This document shows, one piece after another, positions 45,289 through 54,374 of a DNA stretch of 64,000 nucleotides. The first letter of the stretch is position 1, and every line of letters begins with the position of its first letter. A program made the translations under genes and the position numbers. Source of the stretch: Sphingobacterium bovistauri. Its GTDB lineage: Bacteria > Bacteroidota > Bacteroidia > Sphingobacteriales > Sphingobacteriaceae. The stretch is from assembly GCF_020295405.1 (NCBI RefSeq), contig NZ_JADEYP010000002.1, forward strand, positions 124,001-188,000, read 5' to 3'. The notes below the pieces were generated by a model that made no database searches, was not told where the DNA came from, and saw only the letters and a list, made by a program, of their open reading frames with translations.

Positions 45289-45774
45289 TTATTTTCCTGC
45301 TGGAACAAATTTCATAGATAAAGAATTAACACAGTGTCTAGTGTTCTTAGCGGTGAATCTTTCTCCTGTGAACACGTGACCTAGATGACCTCCGCATTTG
45401 TTGCATAGTATTTCTACACGTCTGCCATCTGCATCAGTTTCTTTTCTGATTGCACCAGGGATTTCATCATCAAAGCTGGGCCATCCACAATGCGATTCAA
45501 ATTTATCTTCCGAACTATAAAGCGGTGCATCACATCTTTTACAGAGGTATGTTCCTTTTTCTTTGTTTTCTAATAGCTCACCAGTAAAAGGTCGCTCAGT
45601 TCCTTTGTGCAAAATGACGTATTCTTCTTCTGCTGTTAGTTTGTTGTAGTTTGATGTGTCCATATTAGTTTTATTGAACGATGTCGATGTTTGTTTTTTA
45701 TGGTGTTGGCAAGATGTATTTAATATAAATAGGAATGCCAGTGATTTAATTATAAATAATCGAAACAAAATCAT
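45289..45774 (-). CDS. msrB: Peptide-methionine (R)-S-oxide reductase, lipoprotein form
   Basis: A 161-residue protein with a lipoprotein signal (lipobox LNTSC, Cys22), so the enzyme acts outside the cytoplasm. The MsrB domain (about 45-160) has the two zinc CxxC pairs (Cys78/Cys81 and Cys124/Cys127), SHCGWPSF near 94-101 and the active Cys148 in [11 protein letters not shown]. It reduces methionine-R-sulfoxide in exported proteins. It ends against the LacI-type gene. The electron donor is unknown; an exported thioredoxin-like protein is encoded at 35975-36448, about 9 kb away. Confidence 0.93.
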   Translation of the reverse strand: MILFRLFIIKSLAFLFILNTSCQHHKKQTSTSFNKTNMDTSNYNKLTAEEEYVILHKGTERPFTGELLENKEKGTYLCKRCDAPLYSSEDKFESHCGWPSFDDEIPGAIRKETDADGRRVEILCNKCGGHLGHVFTGERFTAKNTRHCVNSLSMKFVPAGK

Positions 45775-46078
45775 AAATGTATCTGTATTTTAATGTAAAA
45801 TAAATGACAAACGAAATAAAAAAAAGTTTCCAAGGATATTTCATTGTTATTAGAATACATAAACGTACAGTAAACTATCTGAATAGCGCCTTTAAATCTC
45901 TAAAACACGAACAAATGAAGTTATTTAGAATGATTTTAAATTGATAATTTGCGTCATTAAATTGTCAGGGATTGCTTATAAAGTTATACTTTTGTGCATT
46001 GTTTGATGGGTGAGAACCCTTTAAACAGTACATAAAGTAATTTTTATATTCATAAATAAATAGTATAAAGTGCTAAAT
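45775..46078 (+). promoter_or_regulatory. 304-bp upstream region of the respiratory operon with a -33/-7 promoter
   Basis: TACTTTTG (45987-45994) fits the Bacteroidota -7 element exactly. ATTG (45961-45964) lies 22 bp upstream, near the -33 element. The ATG of actA is 85 bp downstream, leaving a long A/T-rich 5' leader (about 46000-46078). The left half (45775-45950) probably holds the divergent msrB promoter; I see no clear match, small ORF or hairpin there. Confidence 0.6.
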
Positions 46079-47362
46079 ATGAGAAATATCTCATCCGTAT
46101 TGGGAAGATTCGCGAAGTCAATATCAGTTAGTTTGGTATTGTTATTTGCTGTTACGATGTCGTCGAATGCGCAGGATGCTAAGGAAGGGGCGGCGTTATT
46201 TAAGGCGAACTGTACTGCTTGTCACAAAGTAGACAGAAAGATGACTGGGCCTGCATTAGCGGGTATGTCAGAAAGACATTCAGAAGAGTGGTTGGTGAAA
46301 TGGATTAAAAATTCAGGTGCTATGATTGCTTCTGGTGATCCTGTAGCTAATCAAATTTTTGAAGAATGGAATAAAGTAGCAATGCCTGCTTTTACACAGT
46401 TTTCAGATGATCAAATTAAAGGTATCATTGCTTATGTGAAGGAGGAGGAGGCGAAAGCTGCTGCTGGTGCTGCTGATAAAGGTGGTGCTCAGGGTGCTGC
46501 TGCTAGTTCAGATGCAAACAACTTGATGATTCTTGGTGTTGCAGCAATTTTATTGTTGGCTATTGGTGTGATAGTTATCTTGAGTCGTGTAATTAAGACT
46601 TTAGAAAAAGTTATCACTAATAATGCTGCTGCAATTGAAGCTGCTAAGGTTCGAAATGAAGCTTACGAAGAGTCTGGTAAAGTAAGGTTTGCTCAGAAAT
46701 TCTTGAAAAACAAAAAGTTAGTTGGTTTCACTGCTTTGATGGTTGTTGGTTTGTTGGCTGTTTTAGGATGGCAAACAATGTGGAATGTAGGTGTACATAC
46801 TGGATATAAGCCAGTCCAACCTATTAAATTCTCGCATCAAATTCACGCAGGTGTGAATCAAATTGATTGTCAATATTGTCACGGTGGTGCATATAAATCA
46901 AAGAATGCGTCAATTCCTTCGGCAAACGTGTGTATGAACTGTCATAATACAGTGACTGCTGCAGATCATTATGATGGTGAGATTTCTCCAGAAATCTTGA
47001 AATTATACCGTGCGGTGGATTACAATCCAGATACACGTGAGTACGGTAATAACCCTCGTCCTATTGAGTGGGTTAGAATCCACAACTTACCTGATTTCGC
47101 TTATTTCAATCACTCACAACACGTTAGTGTAGCTGGTTTAGAGTGTCAAACTTGTCACGGTCCTATAGAGACAATGGAAGAGGTTTATCAATATTCTCCA
47201 TTGACCATGAAATGGTGTGTGGATTGTCACAAGACTACTGAGGTTAATACTGATAATAAATATTACGATCAGTTAATCGAGGCGCACGAGAAATTGAAAA
47301 AAGGAGAGAAGATGACTGCTGCGATGATCGGTGGATTAGAGTGTGGTAAGTGTCACTATTAA
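46079..47362 (+). CDS. actA: ACIII subunit ActA, multiheme cytochrome c
   Basis: The start at ATG 46079 is preferred to GTG 46070. The 427-residue protein has a signal peptide (end near SSNAQ, residue 32) and six CxxCH heme sites: one at Cys45 (CTACH) in a small cytochrome c domain and five more between Cys264 (CQYCH) and Cys422 (CGKCH). Two hydrophobic helices (about 148-172 and 215-235) separate the parts. The C-terminal five-heme part is ActA of Alternative Complex III, which passes electrons from the FeS/quinone part towards cytochrome c or an oxidase. The extra N-terminal monoheme domain is a fusion. First gene of the operon. Confidence 0.92.
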   Translation: MRNISSVLGRFAKSISVSLVLLFAVTMSSNAQDAKEGAALFKANCTACHKVDRKMTGPALAGMSERHSEEWLVKWIKNSGAMIASGDPVANQIFEEWNKVAMPAFTQFSDDQIKGIIAYVKEEEAKAAAGAADKGGAQGAAASSDANNLMILGVAAILLLAIGVIVILSRVIKTLEKVITNNAAAIEAAKVRNEAYEESGKVRFAQKFLKNKKLVGFTALMVVGLLAVLGWQTMWNVGVHTGYKPVQPIKFSHQIHAGVNQIDCQYCHGGAYKSKNASIPSANVCMNCHNTVTAADHYDGEISPEILKLYRAVDYNPDTREYGNNPRPIEWVRIHNLPDFAYFNHSQHVSVAGLECQTCHGPIETMEEVYQYSPLTMKWCVDCHKTTEVNTDNKYYDQLIEAHEKLKKGEKMTAAMIGGLECGKCHY

Positions 47363-47400
47363 TAATTAATTAGGAAAACGCAATCTTATATACAGCTTAA

Positions 47401-50400
47401 ATGGATAGCAATAAAAAATATTGGAAAGGTTTAGAAGAGTTAAATCAAACTCCTGCTTTCGTTGAGAATAGCAAGAGTGAGTTTGCTGAGCCTATTCCTG
47501 TAGAAGATGTATTAAACGAAGCAGGCTTAAGTACAAGAACTCCACGTCGTGATTTCTTAAAGGCTTTAGGTTTTGGTTTGGGAGCTGTTACATTGGCAGC
47601 GTGTAACCGTACACCGGTGCACAAAGCTGTTCCTTATGTAATTAAGCCAGAGGAAATTACTCCTGGTATTCCTAACTATTACGCTTCATCATTCAACGGA
47701 CAAAGTATTTTAGTAAAAACTCGCGAAGGTCGTCCTATTTTTATTGAGGCGAACCCTAACGGTGTCGGATTAAATCAAGGTACTGATGCTACTACATCAG
47801 CTTCAGTGTTGGATTTATACGATATGTCTAAATTACAAAATCCACAATTAGATGGTAAAGATGTAGAATGGTCTAAATTAGATAGCACAGTAATTGCTGC
47901 TTTAAATAAAGCTGCTCAAGCTGGCAAACAAATTGCTATCGTATCGACTACAGTTAATTCTCCATCAACTTTAGCTTCTATCGCTAAATTAACTGCAAAA
48001 TATCCTACTGCTACTTTGGTGCAGGTAGATCCAGTTTCTTATAGTGGTATTATAGAGGCTAACAAAAATACATTTGGCAAAGCTGTAATTCCTTCTTACA
48101 ACTTCGGTAAGGCACAAGTGGTGGTTTCAGTAGCTGCGGATTTCTTAGGTTCGTGGTTGTCAGGTGAAGAACATTCACAAGATTATATCAAAAATCGTGA
48201 CTACAAATCATTGAAAAATGGTAAAATGTCACGTCATATCCAATTCGAGTCTGGTTTATCAATGACTGGGTCGAATGCAGATGTACGTATCGCTATAAAG
48301 CCTTCGGAAGAAGGAGCTGTGTTGATTTCATTATACAATGAAATTTCAGGTCAATCTGTAACGGGCGGTACTACTAATGCTAAAGCACAAACTGCTATCA
48401 AGTTAGTAGCTAAAGAATTAGTTGCTTCTAAAGGTGCAGCGGTTGTAGTAGCTGGAGCGAATGATGTAAACATTCAATCATTAGTAAATGCTATCAATAC
48501 ACAATTAGGTGCTTATGGCGCAATTATCGATTTAGATAACTACTCTAAACAATACCAAGGTTCGGATGCTGCATTCCAACAATTCCTAACTGCTGCTAAA
48601 GCTGGTCAAGTAGGGGTTGCATTATTCTTGAATAGTAATCCAGTTTACAATTACTTTAATGCAGAAGATGTAAAATCAGCTATTGAAAAAGTTGAATTCA
48701 CATTGTCATTCGCAGATCGTAAAGATGAGACAGCTTCTTTATTGAAAGCTATTGCTCCTGTTCCTAATTATTTAGAGTCTTGGGGTGATTCATCAGCGAA
48801 AGAAGGATTATTTACAATTGTTCAACCTACTATCAATCCAATTTATAACACTCGTCAAGCTGAACAAAGTTTCTTAGTATGGGCTGGTGATACAACAAGT
48901 ATTTACGACTTCGTAAAACAAAATTGGGAGGTTAGTATTTTAGCTGGTTCTGGAAAGGCTTGGAAAGAAGTATTACAAGCAGGTTTTGTTTTCAAAGGCT
49001 CAACAACAGGTTCAGCGTATATAGCTAATGTAGATGTTACTTCTGTAGCTTCTTCTATTGTAGCTGATTCGAAGAAAATTGCTGGTGATGTAGAATTGAA
49101 ATTATACGAATCTACTACATTACGCGATGGCCGTTACGCGAACAACGCATACTTGCAAGAATTGCCTGATCCAGTGTCGAAAGTTACTTGGGACAACTAT
49201 GCTGCTATCAACCCTAAATTTGCTGAGCAATTAGGTTTAGGTGAAAATGGTAAAGTGAAAGTTGAGGCAAACGGAAAATCTATTGAATTGCCAGTTGTTT
49301 TACAACCAGGTCAAGCAATGGGTACAGTTTCTGTAGCTGTTGGTTACGGTCGTACTGCGGTAGGTAAAGCTGGTAACAATGTAGGTCAAAATGCGTATCC
49401 ATTAGGTTCAATAATCAATGGTACAGTTCAACTTGCCGCTAAAGCGTCGGTATCAAAAGTATCTGGTACTTATGAATTAGCTCAAACGCAAACGCATCAT
49501 ACTATTGAGGGACGTAATATCATTCGTGAGACTACTTTTGCTCAATATCAAAAAGATCCTAACTCAGCGTCTGGACGTTTTGCTGATACACACAAAACTT
49601 ACGATTTGTGGAATAAATTTGAGCAGCCAGGTCACAAGTGGGTAATGGCTATCGATTTGAATGCATGTACAGGTTGTGGTTCATGTATCGTAGCATGTAA
49701 CGTAGAAAATAATATTCCAGTTGTAGGACGTGATGAGGTTCGTCGTCGTCGTGAAATGCACTGGTTACGTATTGATCGTTACTACACAATTGAAGAAAAC
49801 GGTACTAAGTTCACGAAAGAGAACGATATTGCTGATATTCAAGACTTCGAAAATGTAACAGTAGTTCACCAGCCAATGTTGTGTCAACACTGTGAGCATG
49901 CACCTTGTGAGACTGTATGTCCTGTATTAGCTACAGTTCACTCTTCTGAGGGTCTTAACCACATGGCTTACAACAGATGTTTCGGTACTCGTTACTGTGC
50001 GAACAACTGTCCATATAAAGTACGTCGTTTCAACTGGTTCAACTACTGGAATGATTCACGCTTTGATAACTATTTGAACAACGAGTTCACACAATTAGTA
50101 TTGAATCCAGATGTAACAACACGTTCTCGTGGGGTGATGGAGAAATGTTCAATGTGTATCCAACGTATTCAAGGTGGTAAATTGAAAGCAAAAATGGAAA
50201 ACCGTAAGTTGGTAGACGGAGATGTTAAAATGGCTTGTCAAGCAGCATGTTCGGCAAACGCTATTATCTTCGGTGATGCGAACGATCCAGAATCAGAGGT
50301 GTCAAAAGCATTACGCAATGAGCGTGTTTACTATGTGTTAGAAGAGATCAATGTACAACCGAATATCGGTTACATGACTAAGGTTAGAAACACATTTGAA

Positions 50401-50406
50401 GCATAA
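47401..50406 (+). CDS. actB: ACIII subunit ActB, Tat-type molybdopterin-fold/FeS fusion protein
   Basis: A 1001-residue protein. A Tat signal (RRDFLKALGFGLGA, Arg49-Arg50) ends in a lipobox-like LAAC (Cys68). Residues about 75-700 resemble a molybdopterin oxidoreductase (ActB1) and about 745-1001 an FeS ferredoxin-like subunit (ActB2) with Cys motifs CTGCGSC near 756, CQHCEHAPCETVCP near 828, CANNCP near 866, CSMC near 915 and CQAAC near 945. In characterised ACIII the B1 part has lost the Mo cofactor, while the B2 part holds three [4Fe-4S] and one [3Fe-4S] cluster. It faces the periplasm. The next gene encodes its NrfD-like membrane partner. Confidence 0.95.
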   Translation: MDSNKKYWKGLEELNQTPAFVENSKSEFAEPIPVEDVLNEAGLSTRTPRRDFLKALGFGLGAVTLAACNRTPVHKAVPYVIKPEEITPGIPNYYASSFNGQSILVKTREGRPIFIEANPNGVGLNQGTDATTSASVLDLYDMSKLQNPQLDGKDVEWSKLDSTVIAALNKAAQAGKQIAIVSTTVNSPSTLASIAKLTAKYPTATLVQVDPVSYSGIIEANKNTFGKAVIPSYNFGKAQVVVSVAADFLGSWLSGEEHSQDYIKNRDYKSLKNGKMSRHIQFESGLSMTGSNADVRIAIKPSEEGAVLISLYNEISGQSVTGGTTNAKAQTAIKLVAKELVASKGAAVVVAGANDVNIQSLVNAINTQLGAYGAIIDLDNYSKQYQGSDAAFQQFLTAAKAGQVGVALFLNSNPVYNYFNAEDVKSAIEKVEFTLSFADRKDETASLLKAIAPVPNYLESWGDSSAKEGLFTIVQPTINPIYNTRQAEQSFLVWAGDTTSIYDFVKQNWEVSILAGSGKAWKEVLQAGFVFKGSTTGSAYIANVDVTSVASSIVADSKKIAGDVELKLYESTTLRDGRYANNAYLQELPDPVSKVTWDNYAAINPKFAEQLGLGENGKVKVEANGKSIELPVVLQPGQAMGTVSVAVGYGRTAVGKAGNNVGQNAYPLGSIINGTVQLAAKASVSKVSGTYELAQTQTHHTIEGRNIIRETTFAQYQKDPNSASGRFADTHKTYDLWNKFEQPGHKWVMAIDLNACTGCGSCIVACNVENNIPVVGRDEVRRRREMHWLRIDRYYTIEENGTKFTKENDIADIQDFENVTVVHQPMLCQHCEHAPCETVCPVLATVHSSEGLNHMAYNRCFGTRYCANNCPYKVRRFNWFNYWNDSRFDNYLNNEFTQLVLNPDVTTRSRGVMEKCSMCIQRIQGGKLKAKMENRKLVDGDVKMACQAACSANAIIFGDANDPESEVSKALRNERVYYVLEEINVQPNIGYMTKVRNTFEA

Positions 50407-50435
50407 TTTTATTCTTTATTTGAAATAAAACAACT

Positions 50436-51917
50436 ATGTCATCGCATAACGAATCAATATTAAGAGAACCATTAATGACCGGTAAGGACATCACGTATGC
50501 ACAAATTACGGATGATATCTTATTACCAGTTGAAAATAAACCCAACAAAGCTTGGTGGATTGGATTTATCGTAGCCGTATGTGGAGCTATGTTATGGGTT
50601 ATCAGCGTTGGATACACGTTTTGGACGGGTATCGGTGCTTGGGGTCTAAACAAAACAGTAGGTTGGGCATGGGATATTACCGACTTCGTATGGTGGGTAG
50701 GTATCGGTCACGCCGGAACACTAATTTCAGCAGTATTATTAATTTTCCGCCAAAACTGGCGTAATTCAATCAACCGTTCAGCGGAGGCGATGACAATCTT
50801 CGCCGTTATTTGTGCAGCAACTTACGTTGTAGCGCACATGGGACGTCCTTGGTTAGCATATTGGATTTTCCCTCTTCCAAATCAATTTGGATCTCTTTGG
50901 GTAAACTTCAACTCACCATTAGTATGGGATGCTTTTGCAATCTCTACATATTTCACGGTATCATTAGTTTTCTGGTACTGTGGTTTATTACCAGATATTG
51001 CATCAGTACGTGACCGTGCTAGCGGATTGAGAAAAAGAATCTATTCTATCTTCTCATTTGGATGGAATGGTTCAGTAAAAACTTGGCAGCGTTTTGAGAT
51101 TATCTCATTAATTTTAGCTGGTATTTCTACACCACTTGTATTATCTGTACACACGATCGTATCGATGGACTTTGCTACCTCAGTAATTCCAGGATGGCAT
51201 ACAACTATCTTCCCTCCATATTTCGTGGCAGGAGCGATTTTCTCGGGTTTTGCGATGGTACAGACGTTATTATTAATCTTACGTAAAGTGATGAACTTTG
51301 AGCATTATATTACAATGTTCCATATCGAAGCGATGAATAAAATCATCATGGTAACTGGTTCTATTGTAGGTGTTGCTTATTTGACAGAGTTATTCATTGC
51401 GTGGTACTCAGGTTCAGAGTATGAAATGTATGCGTTTGCAAATCGTGTAGCGGGTCCTTATGCTTGGGCTTATTGGGCGATGATGACATGTAACGTGATT
51501 TCACCTCAGTTATTCTGGTTCAAGAAAATTCGTACAAGTATTCCTATCTCATGGGTGTTGTCTATTATCGTAAATATCGGAATGTGGTTTGAGCGATTTG
51601 TAATTATCGTTACATCATTACACCGTGATTATTTACCATCTTCATGGGCAATGTTTTACCCTACATGGGTTGACGTAGGTATCTTTGTAGGATCTATTGG
51701 TCTATTCTTTACACTTTTCTTGTTATTCTTGCGTTTCTTGCCAGGTATAGCTATAGCGGAAGTGAAATTATTATTGAAAAGTTCAAGTTTACAACATAAA
51801 ACTAAACTTATTCAAGAAGGTGCTTTCCCTGATGATCAAGTTGAATTCTTTAAAAATTCATTAAGGAAATACGATTCGGTAACTGAAGAAGAAATTAACG
51901 CTTTACGTAAAAAATAA
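50436..51917 (+). CDS. actC: ACIII subunit ActC, NrfD-like quinol-binding membrane protein
   Basis: A 493-residue protein with about ten transmembrane helices and the NrfD/PsrC pattern (VWWVGIGHAGTLISAVLLIFRQ, about 88-110; TYVVAHMGRPWLAYWIFP; STPLVLSVHTIVSMDFATSVIPGWHTT). These are quinol-site and proton-pathway positions in ACIII. It oxidises menaquinol in the membrane with ActF as the structural twin. It starts 29 bp after actB and is followed by actD after 5 bp. Confidence 0.95.
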   Translation: MSSHNESILREPLMTGKDITYAQITDDILLPVENKPNKAWWIGFIVAVCGAMLWVISVGYTFWTGIGAWGLNKTVGWAWDITDFVWWVGIGHAGTLISAVLLIFRQNWRNSINRSAEAMTIFAVICAATYVVAHMGRPWLAYWIFPLPNQFGSLWVNFNSPLVWDAFAISTYFTVSLVFWYCGLLPDIASVRDRASGLRKRIYSIFSFGWNGSVKTWQRFEIISLILAGISTPLVLSVHTIVSMDFATSVIPGWHTTIFPPYFVAGAIFSGFAMVQTLLLILRKVMNFEHYITMFHIEAMNKIIMVTGSIVGVAYLTELFIAWYSGSEYEMYAFANRVAGPYAWAYWAMMTCNVISPQLFWFKKIRTSIPISWVLSIIVNIGMWFERFVIIVTSLHRDYLPSSWAMFYPTWVDVGIFVGSIGLFFTLFLLFLRFLPGIAIAEVKLLLKSSSLQHKTKLIQEGAFPDDQVEFFKNSLRKYDSVTEEEINALRKK

Positions 51918-51922
51918 GAGCA

Positions 51923-52459
51923 ATGAGCAATACAAAATATATAGTAGGAAGTTTTGCGGATCCTGATGAAATGATGCACGGGATAGATAAATTGCAAGCA
52001 AATAATATCAGTATATATGACTGTTACACCCCTATGCCGATTCACGGTATAGAGGCAAAGTTAGGAGTAAAACCATCTAGATTACCTATAGCAGCATTTT
52101 GTTTCGGTTGTTTAGGATTCTTGTTAGGATTTAGTTTATTGTTTTACACGATGTCTTATGATTGGCCGATGAATATTGGTGGTAAGCCTTCGATGCCTTT
52201 GCCTAACTTTGTACCAGTTACTTTTGAGGTTACAATTTTATTGTGTGCTTTGGGTATGGTAGCTACTTTTTTCTATCGCAATCACTTATTTCCGGGACGC
52301 GCACCACGCGTGATGGACTTAAGAGCGACAGATGATCGTTTTATTTTGGCAGTAGACGCACGTGAAAATACTGATCACGCTTTAATTGATTCTTTATTGA
52401 AAGAAGCTGGTGCAGTAGAAGTTAAATACAATGAAAGAAAATATGTTAGTTATGAATAA
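51923..52459 (+). CDS. actD: ACIII subunit ActD (DUF3341 membrane protein)
   Basis: A 178-residue protein with two transmembrane helices (about 55-80 and 95-120) between a soluble N-terminal DUF3341 part (MSNTKYIVGSFADPDEMMHGIDKL, IYDCYTPMPIHGI) and a C-terminal cytoplasmic part (FILAVDARENTDHALIDSLLKEAGA). ActD is a structural subunit of ACIII. Its stop overlaps the next start by 8 bp, indicating translational coupling with actE. Confidence 0.93.
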   Translation: MSNTKYIVGSFADPDEMMHGIDKLQANNISIYDCYTPMPIHGIEAKLGVKPSRLPIAAFCFGCLGFLLGFSLLFYTMSYDWPMNIGGKPSMPLPNFVPVTFEVTILLCALGMVATFFYRNHLFPGRAPRVMDLRATDDRFILAVDARENTDHALIDSLLKEAGAVEVKYNERKYVSYE

Positions 52460-53087
52460 GAAGAATTTTCTTAATGCAGTATGTGCGGCTGTAGCATTTG
52501 CAGCAGTAACTACAGCTTGTGGAGACGGAACTACACGAAGCACTGGTTTGGAATTTTCGCGTAATATGTATGATCCTTTAGCTTACAATCCCGATCAACC
52601 AAATAATAATTTTGCAAATAAACAAACAGCGCAAACTCCCCCTGCAGGTACTTTACCTCAAGGATATGAGAAATTTAATTCAGAGTATGTAAATACACCT
52701 GAAGATTATACAAGAGCAGGCGTTGAGTTGACTAACCCAGTAGCTGTTAACGAGCAAAATCTAGCAGAAGGTCAACACTTATACTTAGTAAATTGTGCTG
52801 TATGTCATGGTAAGGAAGGTAAAGGTGATGGTACAATCACTAAAGATCGTTCGGTAACGGATTCTAGAGGTACGCGTCAGTTAGAAAACTTCCCTAATCC
52901 ACCAGCATATGGAAGATCAGCGGCAGCAAACTCTTCAAGAGGTGGTTTAATGGCAGATTTGTCTGCAGGAAAAATTTATCATACTATTTACTACGGTTTG
53001 AATACAATGGGATCACATGCGTCTCAATTGAATCCAGAAGAGCGTTGGAAAGTAGTTATGTATGTTCAAGAATTACAAAAGAAATAA
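52452..53087 (+). CDS. actE: ACIII subunit ActE, monoheme cytochrome c lipoprotein
   Basis: The start at 52452 (ATG overlapping the actD stop) is preferred over 52431 because it begins a lipoprotein signal peptide (MNKKNFLNAV, Cys23 in TTAC). The 211-residue product has one CxxCH at Cys115 (CAVCHGKEGKGDG), an axial Met candidate near the end (TMGSHASQL) and helices of a class I cytochrome c. It is the monoheme electron carrier of ACIII, anchored on the periplasmic side. Confidence 0.92.
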   Translation: MNKKNFLNAVCAAVAFAAVTTACGDGTTRSTGLEFSRNMYDPLAYNPDQPNNNFANKQTAQTPPAGTLPQGYEKFNSEYVNTPEDYTRAGVELTNPVAVNEQNLAEGQHLYLVNCAVCHGKEGKGDGTITKDRSVTDSRGTRQLENFPNPPAYGRSAAANSSRGGLMADLSAGKIYHTIYYGLNTMGSHASQLNPEERWKVVMYVQELQKK

Positions 53088-53106
53088 TCTAACATCAATT
53101 AAATAA

Positions 53107-54333
53107 ATGGGAACTCACAATCATCATCACGATTATAATTTCAGCGAGCAATATACTTTTGCTGGTACAGCGAAGATTGTTAGCTTGGTTGCTATTGTAT
53201 TAGGTGTTGCTGCCATAGGATATGGTTTATACACAGGTGATACAATGCGAACTTTCGCCAATCTACTATTGATGGGATATTATTTTGCTTGCGTATGTGC
53301 GGCAGGAGCATTCTTTATTGCCTTACAAATGGTAACTCAGTCAGGTTGGTCAGCAGGTTTAATTCGTATTCCTCAGGCTATGGCTTCTATATTACCTATT
53401 GCATCAGTGGTTTTATTGATCATTGCAGCAGGTGGTATTTATACACATACTTTATATCACCACTGGACAGATCCAACATTATTTGACCCTAATCACGCTA
53501 ACTATGATAAATTGGTAGCAGGTAAAGAAGCATTCTTGAATATTCCAGGATTCTTTATACGTCAAATCTTGTTCATGGGATGTTACAGTATTTTTGCATT
53601 CATCTTAGCTAAATTGTCTTACAAAGAAGATCTAGAAGGAGGTCTTTCTTCATACAAACAAAGCTTTAAATTATCAGCTATTTTCTTAGTAATATTTGGT
53701 TTCACAACACCTATTTGGTCATTTGATACGATCATGTCATTAGAGGCACACTGGTTCTCTACAATGTTCGGATGGTACAATTTCGCAGCAATGTGGGTTA
53801 GTGGTATATCAGTAGTGACTGTTATCTTAATATTATTGAAAAAAGGTGGTTACATGGCTTGGGTAAATGAGAATCACTTACATGACTTAGGTAAGTTAAT
53901 GTTTGGTTTCTCTATTTTCTGGACATATGTTTGGTTTGCTCAATTCATGTTAATTTGGTATTCTAACATCCCTGAGGAGACAGTTTACTTCTACAAGCGC
54001 TGGGAACCAGAATACAAACCATGGTTTTGGTTGAGTATTATTATTAATTTCTTAGCTCCATTATTGTTATTAGTGGATAGAGATGCTAAACGTAAGCAAA
54101 ACATGATGTTGTTCGTTGCAATATTATTATTGTGTGGTCACTGGTTGGACTACTATATTATGATTATGCCTGGTACAGTAGAGACAGATAGAGGTTTTGG
54201 ATTAATCGAAATTGGTACAGCAATAGGTTTTGCAGGTTTATTTACTTTCTTAGTAATGAATAAAATTAGCAAACATCCGTTGGCTCCTAAGCATCATCCG
54301 TTCCTTGATGAAAGCTTAAACCATCAGATTTAA
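53107..54333 (+). CDS. actF: ACIII subunit ActF, membrane quinol-oxidoreductase subunit
   Basis: A 408-residue protein with about ten transmembrane helices. Segments such as TLYHHWTDPTLFDPNHANYDKL (about 118-140), SFDTIMSLEAHWFSTMFGWYNF and WFAQFMLIWYSNIPEETVYF are typical of ActF, the second NrfD-like subunit. The N-terminus has a short His cluster (MGTHNHHHDYNF). It is the last ACIII gene; coxB follows after 41 bp. Confidence 0.93.
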   Translation: MGTHNHHHDYNFSEQYTFAGTAKIVSLVAIVLGVAAIGYGLYTGDTMRTFANLLLMGYYFACVCAAGAFFIALQMVTQSGWSAGLIRIPQAMASILPIASVVLLIIAAGGIYTHTLYHHWTDPTLFDPNHANYDKLVAGKEAFLNIPGFFIRQILFMGCYSIFAFILAKLSYKEDLEGGLSSYKQSFKLSAIFLVIFGFTTPIWSFDTIMSLEAHWFSTMFGWYNFAAMWVSGISVVTVILILLKKGGYMAWVNENHLHDLGKLMFGFSIFWTYVWFAQFMLIWYSNIPEETVYFYKRWEPEYKPWFWLSIIINFLAPLLLLVDRDAKRKQNMMLFVAILLLCGHWLDYYIMIMPGTVETDRGFGLIEIGTAIGFAGLFTFLVMNKISKHPLAPKHHPFLDESLNHQI

Positions 54334-54374
54334 TATTGAATTGATAGAAGTTACGTTCAAACGTTATATAAGAA

